In this document: piece after piece, positions 1 to 6,863 of the stretch
Numbering within the stretch: position 1 is the stretch's first letter
Layout: each line of letters starts with the position of its first letter
Assembly (NCBI RefSeq): GCF_004522155.1
Contig: NZ_SDEA01000001.1
Coordinates: 1-64,000 of the forward strand
Direction: 5' to 3'
Source of the DNA: Paracoccus luteus
GTDB lineage: Bacteria > Pseudomonadota > Alphaproteobacteria > Rhodobacterales > Rhodobacteraceae
Length of the DNA stretch: 64,000 bases
The notes under the pieces: generated by a model
Told to the model about the DNA's origin: nothing
Databases searched by the model: none
What the model saw: the letters and a program-made list of their open reading frames with translations, nothing else
Translations under genes and position numbers: made by a program

Positions 1-172
1 CCGCCTGAGTGTCCGGCGAAACAGGGGCAAGACCATCCGCTTTCAAAACTGCCGGCTCGGCTTTTGTGGCCGCCGCAGTTGGTTTGACACTCCTGTCGTA
101 AGCAGTTGATCTTCCGTAGCCGGTTTGACGGGCTGCCCGATCAAAGCCTATTGATATTTAACAATAATCTTT
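1..172. other. Left-edge non-coding stretch, AT-richer than the rest
   Basis: I recognise no gene here. The last part, about positions 150-172, is strikingly AT-rich for this genome and runs straight into a partial tRNA. That fits the end of an inserted element whose body lies outside the window. The short reading frames crossing this stretch have no recognisable protein features. Positions 221-309, after the tRNA fragment and before the ubiX stop, likewise show nothing I can name. Confidence 0.4.
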
Positions 173-220
173 GGATTGGAAATCCGCGTGTCGGCGGTTC
201 AAATCCGTCTCCGGGCACCA
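173..220 (+). mobile_element. 3' half of a tRNA-Phe gene, probable attachment-site scar
   Basis: The 48 bases match the 3' part of a bacterial tRNA-Phe: part of the anticodon stem, the anticodon loop and its 3' stem (TCCGC), the GTGTC variable loop, a T-arm with GGTTCAAATCC, an acceptor strand TCCGGGC, and an encoded ACCA end at 217-220. The 5' half is missing: upstream there is AT-rich DNA with no D-arm and no convincing acceptor partner. The anticodon loop reads TTGGAAA where tRNA-Phe has TTGAAAA, so the copy would not be a normal Phe tRNA. Integrating elements that use a tRNA 3' end as attB leave exactly such a partial copy at one end. I infer an att site; the element lies to the left. Confidence 0.7.
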
Positions 221-309
221 TTTCAACACCCTTCGTATGGCGCAAAATTGCAGTGGCCCTGATGCCGTCGTGCTTTCCGAAAATGGGCCTCCCGTTCTCA
301 ACGGAACGC

Positions 310-873
310 TCAGCCTTCACCGTCCCATGCCGCCGCGACCGGAGGCCCCAGGCGCAGCAGATCGACGGCACGGGCGGCGATCTGGGTGACGATCTCGTCA
401 ACCGAATGGGGACGCAGATAGAAGGCGGGCACCGGCGGCAGGATCACCGCGCCCATTTCGGCGGCTGCCGTCATGTTGCGCAGGTGCGCCAGCGTCAGCG
501 GCGCCTCGCGCGCCAGCAGGACAAGGGGGCGGCGCTCCTTCAGCTGGACGCCTGCCGCGCGGGTCAGCAGGTTGTCGTCAAGCCCGTGCGCGATGGCCGC
601 AAGGCTGCGCATGGAACAGGGCGCGACGATCATCCCCGCCACGGGATGCGAGCCCGAGGCGATGGTCGCCCCCAGGTCGCGGATGTCGTGGCGGCGGGCG
701 GCCATCCCTTCCAGTTCGCGCAGGGCGTCCGGCCCGACCTCGGTGTCCAGCGTCCGTTCCGCCATCGGCGACAGGACCAGGTCGATCCGTGTGCCAAGCC
801 GCGCCAGATGCCGCGCGCAGGCCAGCGCCAGCGCCGCGCCGGATGCGCCCGAGACGCCCAGCGCGACCCTCAT
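310..873 (-). CDS. ubiX: Flavin prenyltransferase UbiX
   Basis: A 187-residue protein of the UbiX/Pad1 family. It makes the prenylated FMN cofactor, from FMN and dimethylallyl phosphate, that UbiD needs for decarboxylation in ubiquinone synthesis. The N-terminus carries the flavin-binding GVSGASGAALA segment. Further on are the family motifs APCSMRSLAAIAHG and KERRPLVLLAREAPL, and the tail PPVPAFYLRPHS is typical. Length is normal for the family. The ATG at 871-873 overlaps the ubiD stop as ATGA, so the two are translationally coupled, with ubiD upstream. A longer frame extends through ubiD in the same reading frame, but it is an antisense-free GC artefact without UbiX homology. Cytosolic. 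Identification is firm. Confidence 0.93.
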   Translation of the reverse strand: MRVALGVSGASGAALALACARHLARLGTRIDLVLSPMAERTLDTEVGPDALRELEGMAARRHDIRDLGATIASGSHPVAGMIVAPCSMRSLAAIAHGLDDNLLTRAAGVQLKERRPLVLLAREAPLTLAHLRNMTAAAEMGAVILPPVPAFYLRPHSVDEIVTQIAARAVDLLRLGPPVAAAWDGEG

Positions 874-2363
874 CGCGCAAGGCCCCGGCGCGCCAGAAGC
901 TCGGCCGCGCGTTCCGCGTGCGCCGGGTCCAATGCCATGACCCGTCCCCATTCGCGCGAGGTCTCGCTGCCGATCTTGGTCGTGGCGTCGAGGCCGATCT
1001 TGCCAGCCAGTCCCTCCAGCGGCGAGGCGAAGTCGAGGTAGTCCATCGGCGTGCGGTCCAGGATCGTCACGTCGCGCCCGGGGTCCATGCGGGTGGACAG
1101 CGCCCAGGCCACGTCGTCCCAGTTCCGCGCGTCGATGTCGGCGTCCACGACGACCAGCATCTTGGTATAGCTGAACTGCGGCAGCATTCCCCACAGCGCC
1201 ATCATCACCCGCCGCGCCTGCCCGGGATAGCGCTTGTCGATGGAGATCACCGCCATGCGATAGGAACAGGCGGCGGGCGGCAGCCAGAGGTCGCGGACCT
1301 CGGGGATCTGCGCGCGGATCACCGGCAGGGCAAGGTCGTTGAAGACCTCGCCGATTACGGAAGGCTCGTCGGGCGGGCGGCCGGTGACGGTGGACAGATA
1401 CAGCGGGTCGCGCCGGTGGGTCAGGGCGCTGACGCGCATGACGGGGAAGGGCTCGACGGCGTTGTAATAGCCGGTGTGGTCGCCAAAGGGGCCTTCGGGC
1501 GCGGTCTCTCCGGGATGCACCCAGCCTTCGATCACCATCTCGGCCTGCGCCGGGACCAGCAGCGGCACGGTCTTCGCCGGGACCAGTTCGGTCCGGGCGC
1601 CGCGCAGGACGCCGGAAAAGGTCAGTTCGGACACGGTTTCCGGCAAGGGCAGGGCGGCGGCCAGCAGCGTGGCGGGATCGGCGCCAAGGACCACTGCGAC
1701 GGGCATCGGCTCGCCGGCCCGCGCCCAAGTCCGGGCATGGGCCGCGCCGCCGCGATGGGCGAGCCAGCGCAGGATCAGCCGGTCGGTGCCGATCACCTGC
1801 GCCCGGTAGACCCCGAGGTTGTAGCGCGCGGCCTGCGCGGCTTCGCTGCCATGCGGCCGCGTCACCACAACCGGCCATGTCACCAGCGGCCCCGCGTCGC
1901 CGGGCCAGGGCACCTGCACGGGCAGGGCGGAAAGGTCCGGGGCGGCGTCCACCTGCTGGGCCGGCGCGCGGCCCACGATGCGGGGACGGGTGGACAGCGC
2001 CGCGCGCAGCATGGGCCAGCGGGACAGGGCGTCGCGCATCCCCTCCATCGGCGCAGGGCTGCGCAGTGCGGCAAGGAAGGCGCCGAAGCCGGGCACCTGA
2101 TCCAGTGTCAGCCCCAGCCCCGCCGCGACCCGTTCCCGCGTGGCGAAGAGGTTGGTCACGACCGGGATGGTCGAGCGTTCGCCACCCTCCAGCACCGGCG
2201 CGTCGAAGCGCAGCACCGGCCCGCCCGCGCGCAGGGATGCCAGTTGAACCGCCGTCATCTCGTGGCGGATCGGGACGCGATCGGGGATGCGGGCAAGCTC
2301 TCCCCGGCTTTCGGTCCAGTCGAGGAAGGCGCGCAGGTCGGGAAAGACGGGAAGGCTTCGCAA
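870..2363 (-). CDS. ubiD: 3-octaprenyl-4-hydroxybenzoate decarboxylase UbiD
   Basis: A 497-residue UbiD-family decarboxylase, the same length as I recall for the E. coli enzyme. It uses the prenylated FMN made by the adjacent UbiX to decarboxylate polyprenyl-hydroxybenzoate in ubiquinone synthesis. Visible family marks are GPFGDHTGYYN in the middle, the following TGRPPDEPSVIGE, and near the C-terminus DATTKIGSETSREWG. I chose the TTG at 2361-2363: it gives the start LRSLPVFPDLRAFLDW, lies six bases after a GGAG, and restores the normal length. The upstream extension to 2600 crosses the divergent promoter and ubiT and has no family similarity. The gene runs away from ubiTUV, with an FNR-like box between them, and is coupled to ubiX. 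Confidence 0.93.
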   Translation of the reverse strand: MRSLPVFPDLRAFLDWTESRGELARIPDRVPIRHEMTAVQLASLRAGGPVLRFDAPVLEGGERSTIPVVTNLFATRERVAAGLGLTLDQVPGFGAFLAALRSPAPMEGMRDALSRWPMLRAALSTRPRIVGRAPAQQVDAAPDLSALPVQVPWPGDAGPLVTWPVVVTRPHGSEAAQAARYNLGVYRAQVIGTDRLILRWLAHRGGAAHARTWARAGEPMPVAVVLGADPATLLAAALPLPETVSELTFSGVLRGARTELVPAKTVPLLVPAQAEMVIEGWVHPGETAPEGPFGDHTGYYNAVEPFPVMRVSALTHRRDPLYLSTVTGRPPDEPSVIGEVFNDLALPVIRAQIPEVRDLWLPPAACSYRMAVISIDKRYPGQARRVMMALWGMLPQFSYTKMLVVVDADIDARNWDDVAWALSTRMDPGRDVTILDRTPMDYLDFASPLEGLAGKIGLDATTKIGSETSREWGRVMALDPAHAERAAELLARRGLAR

Positions 2364-2417
2364 GGCAGGCTCCGCAGGGATCAGGGCCGCAGCTAGCAGC
2401 GGAAAGGGCAGGGTGAC

Positions 2418-2431
2418 TTGGCTTGGGTCAA
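2418..2431. promoter_or_regulatory. FNR/FnrL-like box between ubiD and ubiT
   Basis: TTGGC-N4-GTCAA matches the FNR-type consensus TTGAY-N4-RTCAA at nine of ten half-site positions. It sits in the 117-bp divergent gap, its centre about 56 bases before the ubiT ATG and about 61 bases before the ubiD TTG. For ubiT this allows a class II position if transcription starts near 2466. The E. coli ubiTUV genes are known to be FNR-controlled, so the location makes sense. The site is a prediction. Confidence 0.55.
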
Positions 2432-2480
2432 GTCGGGGGCAGGGACGCTGCGTTAGGGGTCGGGCCAGAAAGGTGCCCCG

Positions 2481-3026
2481 ATGTCTGATTCCGACCTGCC
2501 GCAGTGCCCGCGCCTGATCGCCCGCGCGCTGCGGCCCCTCCCGCCCCTGCCGCTGGGCCTTGCGCTCAGCGCCTTGTCCCGCCGCCTGTCGGCGCGCCAT
2601 CCCTCGATGCTGCGCCGCCTAGGCGAATATGCCGAGCGCGCGGTGCTGATCGACCCGACCGACCTGCCCTTTGTCCTGCGGATAGAGCCTGCGGCGGGCC
2701 CGCGCGTCACCGCCCACCGGCGGGGAAGCGCGCCGCAGGCCGCCGCCCGCATTGCCGGGCCGCTCTCGGCGCTGACCGGGATGCTGCACGGGCGCTATGA
2801 CGGGGACGCGCTGTTCTTTTCCCGCGACCTGGTGATCGAGGGCGACACCGAGGCCGTGCTGGCGCTGCGCAACGCGCTGGACGATGCCGAACTGGACTTG
2901 GCGGCGGAACTGGCGGCGCTGGCCGGTCCCTTCGGCTGGGCGGTCCGGCGGGTGGTGGCAGTGGCCGAGCGCGCCAGCGGGCTCAGCCTTCACCGCGAAG
3001 ATCTGGCGAATGGAGCCTTCCGATGA
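2481..3026 (+). CDS. ubiT: Oxygen-independent ubiquinone biosynthesis accessory factor UbiT (SCP2 domain)
   Basis: A 181-residue protein with an SCP2 sterol-carrier-like domain over most of its length, recognisable around LADP-like 'LIDPTDLPFVLRIEP' and the hydrophobic 'LTGMLHGRYDGDALFFSRDLVIEGD' region (roughly residues 50-115). UbiT binds lipid quinone intermediates and is needed with UbiU and UbiV to make ubiquinone without O2. No signal peptide or membrane helix is visible, so it is cytosolic. It is the first gene of ubiT-ubiU-ubiV; its TGA overlaps the ubiU start. The family assignment rests on the domain together with the neighbours ubiU and ubiV; the domain alone would be ambiguous. 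Confidence 0.88.
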   Translation: MSDSDLPQCPRLIARALRPLPPLPLGLALSALSRRLSARHPSMLRRLGEYAERAVLIDPTDLPFVLRIEPAAGPRVTAHRRGSAPQAAARIAGPLSALTGMLHGRYDGDALFFSRDLVIEGDTEAVLALRNALDDAELDLAAELAALAGPFGWAVRRVVAVAERASGLSLHREDLANGAFR

Positions 3027-4003
3027 TGGAACTCGTCTGCCCGGCGGGCACCCCCGCCGCCCTGCGCGCCGCTGTCGAGGCAGGCGCCCACGCCGTCTAC
3101 TGCGGCTTTGCGGACGAGACGAACGCCCGGAACTTCCCCGGCCTGAACTTCTCGCGCGCCGAGATGGCCGAGGCCGTGGCCCATGCCCATGCGCGCGGCG
3201 CCAAGGTGCTGGTCGCGATCAACACCTTCCCGCGCGCCGGGGCCGAGGCGATGTGGCACCGCGCCGTGGCCGATGCGGAAACCGCCGGCGCCGACGCGGT
3301 GATCCTGGCCGATCCCGGGCTGCTGGCCCATGCGGCGGAACACCACCCCGGGCTGCGGCGGCACCTCTCGGTGCAGGCGGCGGCCGCGAACCCCGACGCG
3401 ATCAACTTCTATGCCGAGGCCTTCGGCGTGCGCCGCGTGGTGCTGCCGCGCGTGCTGACCGTGACCGAGATCACCGCCATCAACCGCGAGATCGACGTGG
3501 AAACCGAGGTCTTCGTCTTCGGCGGCCTTTGCGTCATGGCCGAGGGGCGCTGCTCGCTGTCGTCCTATGCGACGGGCCGCTCGCCCAACATGAACGGCGT
3601 CTGCTCGCCTGCAAGCCATGTCGTCTATTCCGAGGAAGCCGACGGGTTGCGCGCCGCGCTGGGCGGATTCACCATCCACCGCACGCCGCCGGGCCGCCCC
3701 GCGCCCTATCCGACGCTCTGCAAGGGCTGCTTCACCTCGGGCGAACAGACGGGGCACGTCTTCGAAGATCCCGTCAGCCTCGATGCCACGCAGCTGATCC
3801 CGGCGCTTTCCCGCGCGGGCGTCAGCGCGCTGAAGATCGAGGGGCGGCAGCGCTCGCGCGCCTATGTGGCCGAGGTGGTGCGCGCCTTCCGCGCCGCCGT
3901 CGAGGCCGAGGCCGCGGGCCAGCCCCTGCCGGTCAGCCTGCTGGCGCGGCTGACCGAGGGGCAGGCCGCGACAACCGGCGCCTATGCCAAGACCTGGAGG
4001 TGA
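3023..4003 (+). CDS. ubiU: Ubiquinone hydroxylation protein UbiU (U32 family, 4Fe-4S)
   Basis: A 326-residue U32 peptidase-family protein. UbiU and UbiV form a 4Fe-4S heterodimer that hydroxylates the ubiquinone ring without oxygen, using prephenate as oxygen donor in E. coli. The cluster ligands are visible at Cys170, Cys177, Cys194 and Cys233, matching the known E. coli positions (169, 176, 193, 232) with an offset of one. The N-terminus MMELVCPAGTPAALRAAVEAG and NFSRAEM are typical. The ATG at 3023 overlaps the ubiT stop and follows a GGAG at 3012-3015; the next ATG, at 3026, is equally possible. Cytosolic. It precedes ubiV by four bases. Confidence 0.94.
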   Translation: MMELVCPAGTPAALRAAVEAGAHAVYCGFADETNARNFPGLNFSRAEMAEAVAHAHARGAKVLVAINTFPRAGAEAMWHRAVADAETAGADAVILADPGLLAHAAEHHPGLRRHLSVQAAAANPDAINFYAEAFGVRRVVLPRVLTVTEITAINREIDVETEVFVFGGLCVMAEGRCSLSSYATGRSPNMNGVCSPASHVVYSEEADGLRAALGGFTIHRTPPGRPAPYPTLCKGCFTSGEQTGHVFEDPVSLDATQLIPALSRAGVSALKIEGRQRSRAYVAEVVRAFRAAVEAEAAGQPLPVSLLARLTEGQAATTGAYAKTWR

Positions 4004-4007
4004 GATC

Positions 4008-4901
4008 ATGGACCTGACCATCGGACCCAACCAGTTCTTCTGGCCCGCCGAAACGGTGCGCGGCTTCTACCGCGAGATGGCCGCCACCCCCGCCACGCGG
4101 GTGGTTCTGGGTGAACTCGTCTGCTCCAAGCGCCTGCCGTTCTGGGAAGGCGAGATTCCGGGTGCGATCGAAGTCCTGCAGGCGGCGGGGAAAGAGGTCG
4201 CGCTGACCACGCTGGCCCTGATCACGCTGAAACGCGAACGCCGCCTGACCGCCGACCTGATGGACATGGGCTTGCCGGTCGAGGTCAACGACCTGACCGC
4301 GCTGCACCACCTGCCCGCAGGCCAGCCCTTCTGGGTCGGGCCGCTGGTCAATGTCTATAACGAGGGCACGCTGCGCTGGCTGGCCAAGCGCGGCGCGGTG
4401 CGGGTCTGCCTGCCGCCCGAACTGCCGCTGGCCTCTGTCGCCGTGCTGGTCCGGGCGGGGGCGGATCTCGGCGTCGCGGTCGAGGTCTGGGGCCACGGCC
4501 GCCTGCCTCTGGCGGTCTCGGGGCGCTGCTATCACGCGCGGCTGCATGACCGGGCCAAGGACTCCTGCCAGTTCGTCTGCGAGGACGACCCCGACGGCCG
4601 CGACGTGGAAACGCTGGACGGCCAGCCTTTCCTGGCCGTGAACGGCATCCAGACGCTCAGCCAGTCCACCGCCAGCGCCGCCCATCAGGTCGAGGCGTTG
4701 CGCGAGGCAGGGGTCAGCGCCCTGCGCCTGTCGCCGCAAAGCCGGGGCTTTGCCGAGACCGTCGCGCTGTATCATCGGCGGCTGGCCGGAGGAGTCGCTG
4801 CCGACAAGCTGGCCCAAGCGGTGCGCCCCTGGGTTCCCGGCGGGGCGCTTTCCGACGGGTTCCTGACTGGTCCCGCGGGTGCCGCCTGGTCAGGGGCCTG
4901 A
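4008..4901 (+). CDS. ubiV: Ubiquinone hydroxylation protein UbiV (U32 family, 4Fe-4S)
   Basis: A 297-residue U32-family partner of UbiU. The four cluster cysteines are Cys39, Cys174, Cys187 and Cys191; the C-x12-C-x3-C spacing equals that of E. coli UbiV. The N-terminus MDLTIGPNQFFW is characteristic. I chose the ATG at 4008 rather than the in-frame upstream start at 3984, because a strong GGAGGTGAG lies just before it (3996-4004) and it matches family N-termini. It is the last gene of ubiTUV; no clear terminator follows directly. Its presence argues that the organism makes ubiquinone under anoxic or denitrifying conditions. Confidence 0.94.
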   Translation: MDLTIGPNQFFWPAETVRGFYREMAATPATRVVLGELVCSKRLPFWEGEIPGAIEVLQAAGKEVALTTLALITLKRERRLTADLMDMGLPVEVNDLTALHHLPAGQPFWVGPLVNVYNEGTLRWLAKRGAVRVCLPPELPLASVAVLVRAGADLGVAVEVWGHGRLPLAVSGRCYHARLHDRAKDSCQFVCEDDPDGRDVETLDGQPFLAVNGIQTLSQSTASAAHQVEALREAGVSALRLSPQSRGFAETVALYHRRLAGGVAADKLAQAVRPWVPGGALSDGFLTGPAGAAWSGA

Positions 4902-5376
4902 GGGGTGCAAGGTCCATCGGGTGTCGTCCTTGGATATGTCGCGGTTCGATCAGGACGCTGCTGATCGGGCCATCCGGGTTGGTCGTATGCGGACGGGTCA
5001 CAGTTCGCTGCTGGTTCGGCGATGATGATGCCGAACGCCCCCGCGCAGGGATCAGGCGCGCGGCCGGGGAACGCCGGGGTTTGACAAGCGCGATGGGGAC
5101 GGTCCCCATGACCGGGGCAGCTGTGGGGTCGGCCTGCGGGTGGATCGGGCCATGACCTGCATGGATGGGGCCGCAGTGGGCATCGCCGGTGGAAAGACGG
5201 CCCGGCTGTGGCGCAATCATGGTGTCCCTGGCCTTGGCATGCCCGCCGGCGCACATCGACGGTGACGGACGCCATCCGTGGATCGGTTGCAGGCGGCGCA
5301 TAAAGGTCAGGCGCATAAAGGTCAGGCCCGGACTCCCCAGGTTGACCTTTGCGCCAACCCTCGCAATCTGCCCGAC
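4902..5376. other. 475-bp gap with palindromes, no supported gene
   Basis: No reading frame here has recognisable protein features. Two perfect inverted repeats stand out. GTTCGGC at 5014-5020 pairs with GCCGAAC at 5030-5036, a possible hairpin 110 bases after ubiV. ATGGGGAC at 5093-5100 pairs with GTCCCCAT at 5102-5109 around one centre base, and a TTGACA at 5081-5086 lies just before it. The second looks like an operator-type palindrome rather than a terminator. The right end of the gap holds the repeats listed separately at 5296-5350. Confidence 0.5.
5296..5350. promoter_or_regulatory. Tandem 15-mers plus inverted copy of AAAGGTCA upstream of a cytochrome c gene
   Basis: GCGCATAAAGGTCAG occurs twice head to tail (5296-5310 and 5311-5325). 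The core AAAGGTCA then recurs inverted as TGACCTTT at 5343-5350, giving three copies of one 8-mer within 55 bases, ending about 26 bases before the likely ATG at 5377. The inverted copy includes TTGACC, which could double as a -35 element. This is the layout of a multi-site operator, but I cannot name the regulator. The nearby CueR-type gene is a candidate by position only. Confidence 0.45.
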
Positions 5377-5817
5377 ATGGTCCGTCGTCTCTTCCTTCCA
5401 GCATGCCTGCTTGTTGCAGCTGTCGCATGCGTAGCCGTCTGGGCGGCATGGAGTTATCGCAGCTCAACCCAGATCCGGCACGGCGCGCGGCTTTACGCCG
5501 AGCATTGCGCGGCGTGCCACGGCGCCCGGCTGCAAGGTCAGCCCGACTGGCAGGTTGCCGACGACAGCGGGATTTTCCCTGCGCCGCCCCATGACGAAAA
5601 CGGCCATACATGGCACCATGATGACGCCATGCTGACGGACTATATCCGCCGCGGCGGCCAGGCGGTTCTGGATGACATGGGGGTATCCATGACGTCCGGC
5701 ATGCCTTCATTCGGCGGAATCCTGACGGACGGCGACATCGCCGCCATCCTCGCGTTCATCAAGTCCACTTGGCCTGACCGGATACGCGCGATCCAGACCG
5801 AACGGAATGGCGGCTAG
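5377..5817 (+). CDS. Membrane-anchored c-type cytochrome
   Basis: A 146-residue single-haem cytochrome c. Residues 5-25 form a hydrophobic N-terminal segment that is either an uncleaved anchor or a signal peptide, placing the haem domain in the periplasm. The haem site is CAACH at 44-48. The likely methionine ligand lies in the SMTSGMPSFGG stretch, and the C-terminus LTDGDIAAILAFIKSTWP is the standard last helix of class I cytochromes. Of the in-frame starts, I chose the ATG at 5377 because the upstream extension is not signal-like. Its TAG overlaps that of the convergent CueR-type gene as CTAG. Cytochromes of this kind often accompany copper-resistance genes; the exact electron partner is unknown. 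Confidence 0.8.
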   Translation: MVRRLFLPACLLVAAVACVAVWAAWSYRSSTQIRHGARLYAEHCAACHGARLQGQPDWQVADDSGIFPAPPHDENGHTWHHDDAMLTDYIRRGGQAVLDDMGVSMTSGMPSFGGILTDGDIAAILAFIKSTWPDRIRAIQTERNGG

Positions 5818-6217
5818 TCCCGGCCCGGGACAGTGCAGTCTTTTGCCAGTGCATCCAGAATCGAGCAATCCGGCTGCCCGTCGCCCGCACAGCGAACAAG
5901 CTGCTGCAAGGCCGTGCGCAGCTGCGTCAGATCGGCCAGCCTTTCGTCGACCCGGGCGAGATGGCGCGCGGCAATCTCGCGCACATCGGCGCTGCTGCGG
6001 CCCGTGTCTTGGTCCGGCATCAGAAGGTCACGGCAGTCCTGCAGGGATAAATCCAGCCGTCGCGCACGGACGAGGAAGCGCAATCGGTGGACGTCGGCGC
6101 GGCTGAAATCGCGATAGCCGTTCGGCCCCGCTGCGGGGCTACAAGACCGATGTCCTCATAGTATCGGATCGTCCTGGAGGTGAGACGCGACGCACGCGCA
6201 GCTTGGGCGATGTTCAT
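5814..6217 (-). pseudogene. CueR-type MerR regulator, broken by a frameshift
   Basis: Two overlapping minus-strand frames together encode one MerR regulator. The first begins MNIAQAARASRLTSRTIRYY (ATG at 6215-6217) with the winged-helix DNA-binding domain up to about VAPQRG. The second supplies NGYRDFSRADVHRLRFLVRA, the dimerisation helix and the metal loop. The join at about 6120-6130 needs one extra base, within a G/C run that is prone to slippage or to sequencing error. The metal loop reads C-AGDGQPD-C (C-x7-C) followed by SILDAL, the signature of Cu(I)/Ag(I)/Au(I) sensors of the CueR/HmrR type. It lies among cytochrome and DUF305 genes, consistent with copper response. Whether it is truly dead or a one-base error cannot be settled here. 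Confidence 0.8.
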
Positions 6218-6328
6218 TCCCGTCGTCCCCTGGCGTGAAGGATACCACCTGCACGCTGACCGGGGATGCGGCAACCTTGCAGCCCGAAGACGCGCACGAT
6301 CATGGTCGGGCTGCCGAAGACCGGCGGT

Positions 6329-6739
6329 TTACCGGATGCCGTTTGCAACCTGAACCTCGCGCACGAAACGGATGATGCCGGCCAGTTCGGCGTCCGTGAG
6401 GCCCGGCACCGGGGCCATGTCTCCATAGGACCAGTGGTGGGCGCGCACCCCGTTGCGTGCCGCCAGGACGAAAGCCATGTCGCCGTGGTGGCTCGGTTCG
6501 TAGACCTTGTGGATAAGCGGCGGCGCGATCCCCTCCCGCCCCTCGGCATCGGTGCCGTGGCAGGATGCGCAATTGGCGGCGAATGCCTGCTGACCGGCTT
6601 CGGCGCCGGGTGACAGCGTGGCCGGCATGGTCACGGCCACCAGAGCATCGCCCGTTGGCTTTGCATCGGATTGGCCCGATAGCCACCAGGCACCGCCTGC
6701 GGCGATTGCGGCAGTCGCCGCAAGAAGAACAGTTCGCAT
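6329..6739 (-). CDS. Periplasmic c-type cytochrome
   Basis: A 136-residue cytochrome c with an N-terminal signal sequence or anchor (MRTVLLAATAAIAAGGAWWL) and one haem motif, CASCH, at residues 57-61. Downstream features are PPLIHKVYEPSHHGDMAFVLAARNG and YGDMAPVPGLTDAEL, the latter holding the likely methionine ligand, then a final amphipathic helix. It is on the same strand as, and 124 bases downstream of, the DUF305-YVTN gene, and 111 bases upstream of the CueR-type relic. It probably belongs to the same metal-stress group. Homologues of this type sit beside copper efflux and multicopper oxidase genes, but no such genes are in the window. Function beyond electron transfer is not inferable. 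Confidence 0.82.
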   Translation of the reverse strand: MRTVLLAATAAIAAGGAWWLSGQSDAKPTGDALVAVTMPATLSPGAEAGQQAFAANCASCHGTDAEGREGIAPPLIHKVYEPSHHGDMAFVLAARNGVRAHHWSYGDMAPVPGLTDAELAGIIRFVREVQVANGIR

Positions 6740-6863
6740 GATGTCTTTCCTCTGATCGGCCCGCGCGGAGGATGAGCCGCGCGCGGTGCCGGAGAAGCTT
6801 GGTCGGGTGAGGTGTCGCTTGGACCGGCGCCGGGATACCCCGGCGCCAGCTTCCGCGATCCGG

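Noticed and set aside
106..1041. A 311-residue plus-strand frame across the tRNA-Phe fragment and ubiX
   Set aside because: It is antisense to ubiX, of Arg/Gly/Ala-rich composition, and has no recognisable domain; a by-product of high GC content.
4714..5316. Minus-strand frames across the end of ubiV and the following gap
   Set aside because: Pro/Arg-rich low-complexity translations with no motif; they overlap ubiV in antisense.
5342..5376. A CueR-controlled promoter for the cytochrome c gene (TTGACC as -35)
   Set aside because: No 19-20 base spacer dyad or plausible -10 follows, so the MerR-type promoter reading could not be supported.
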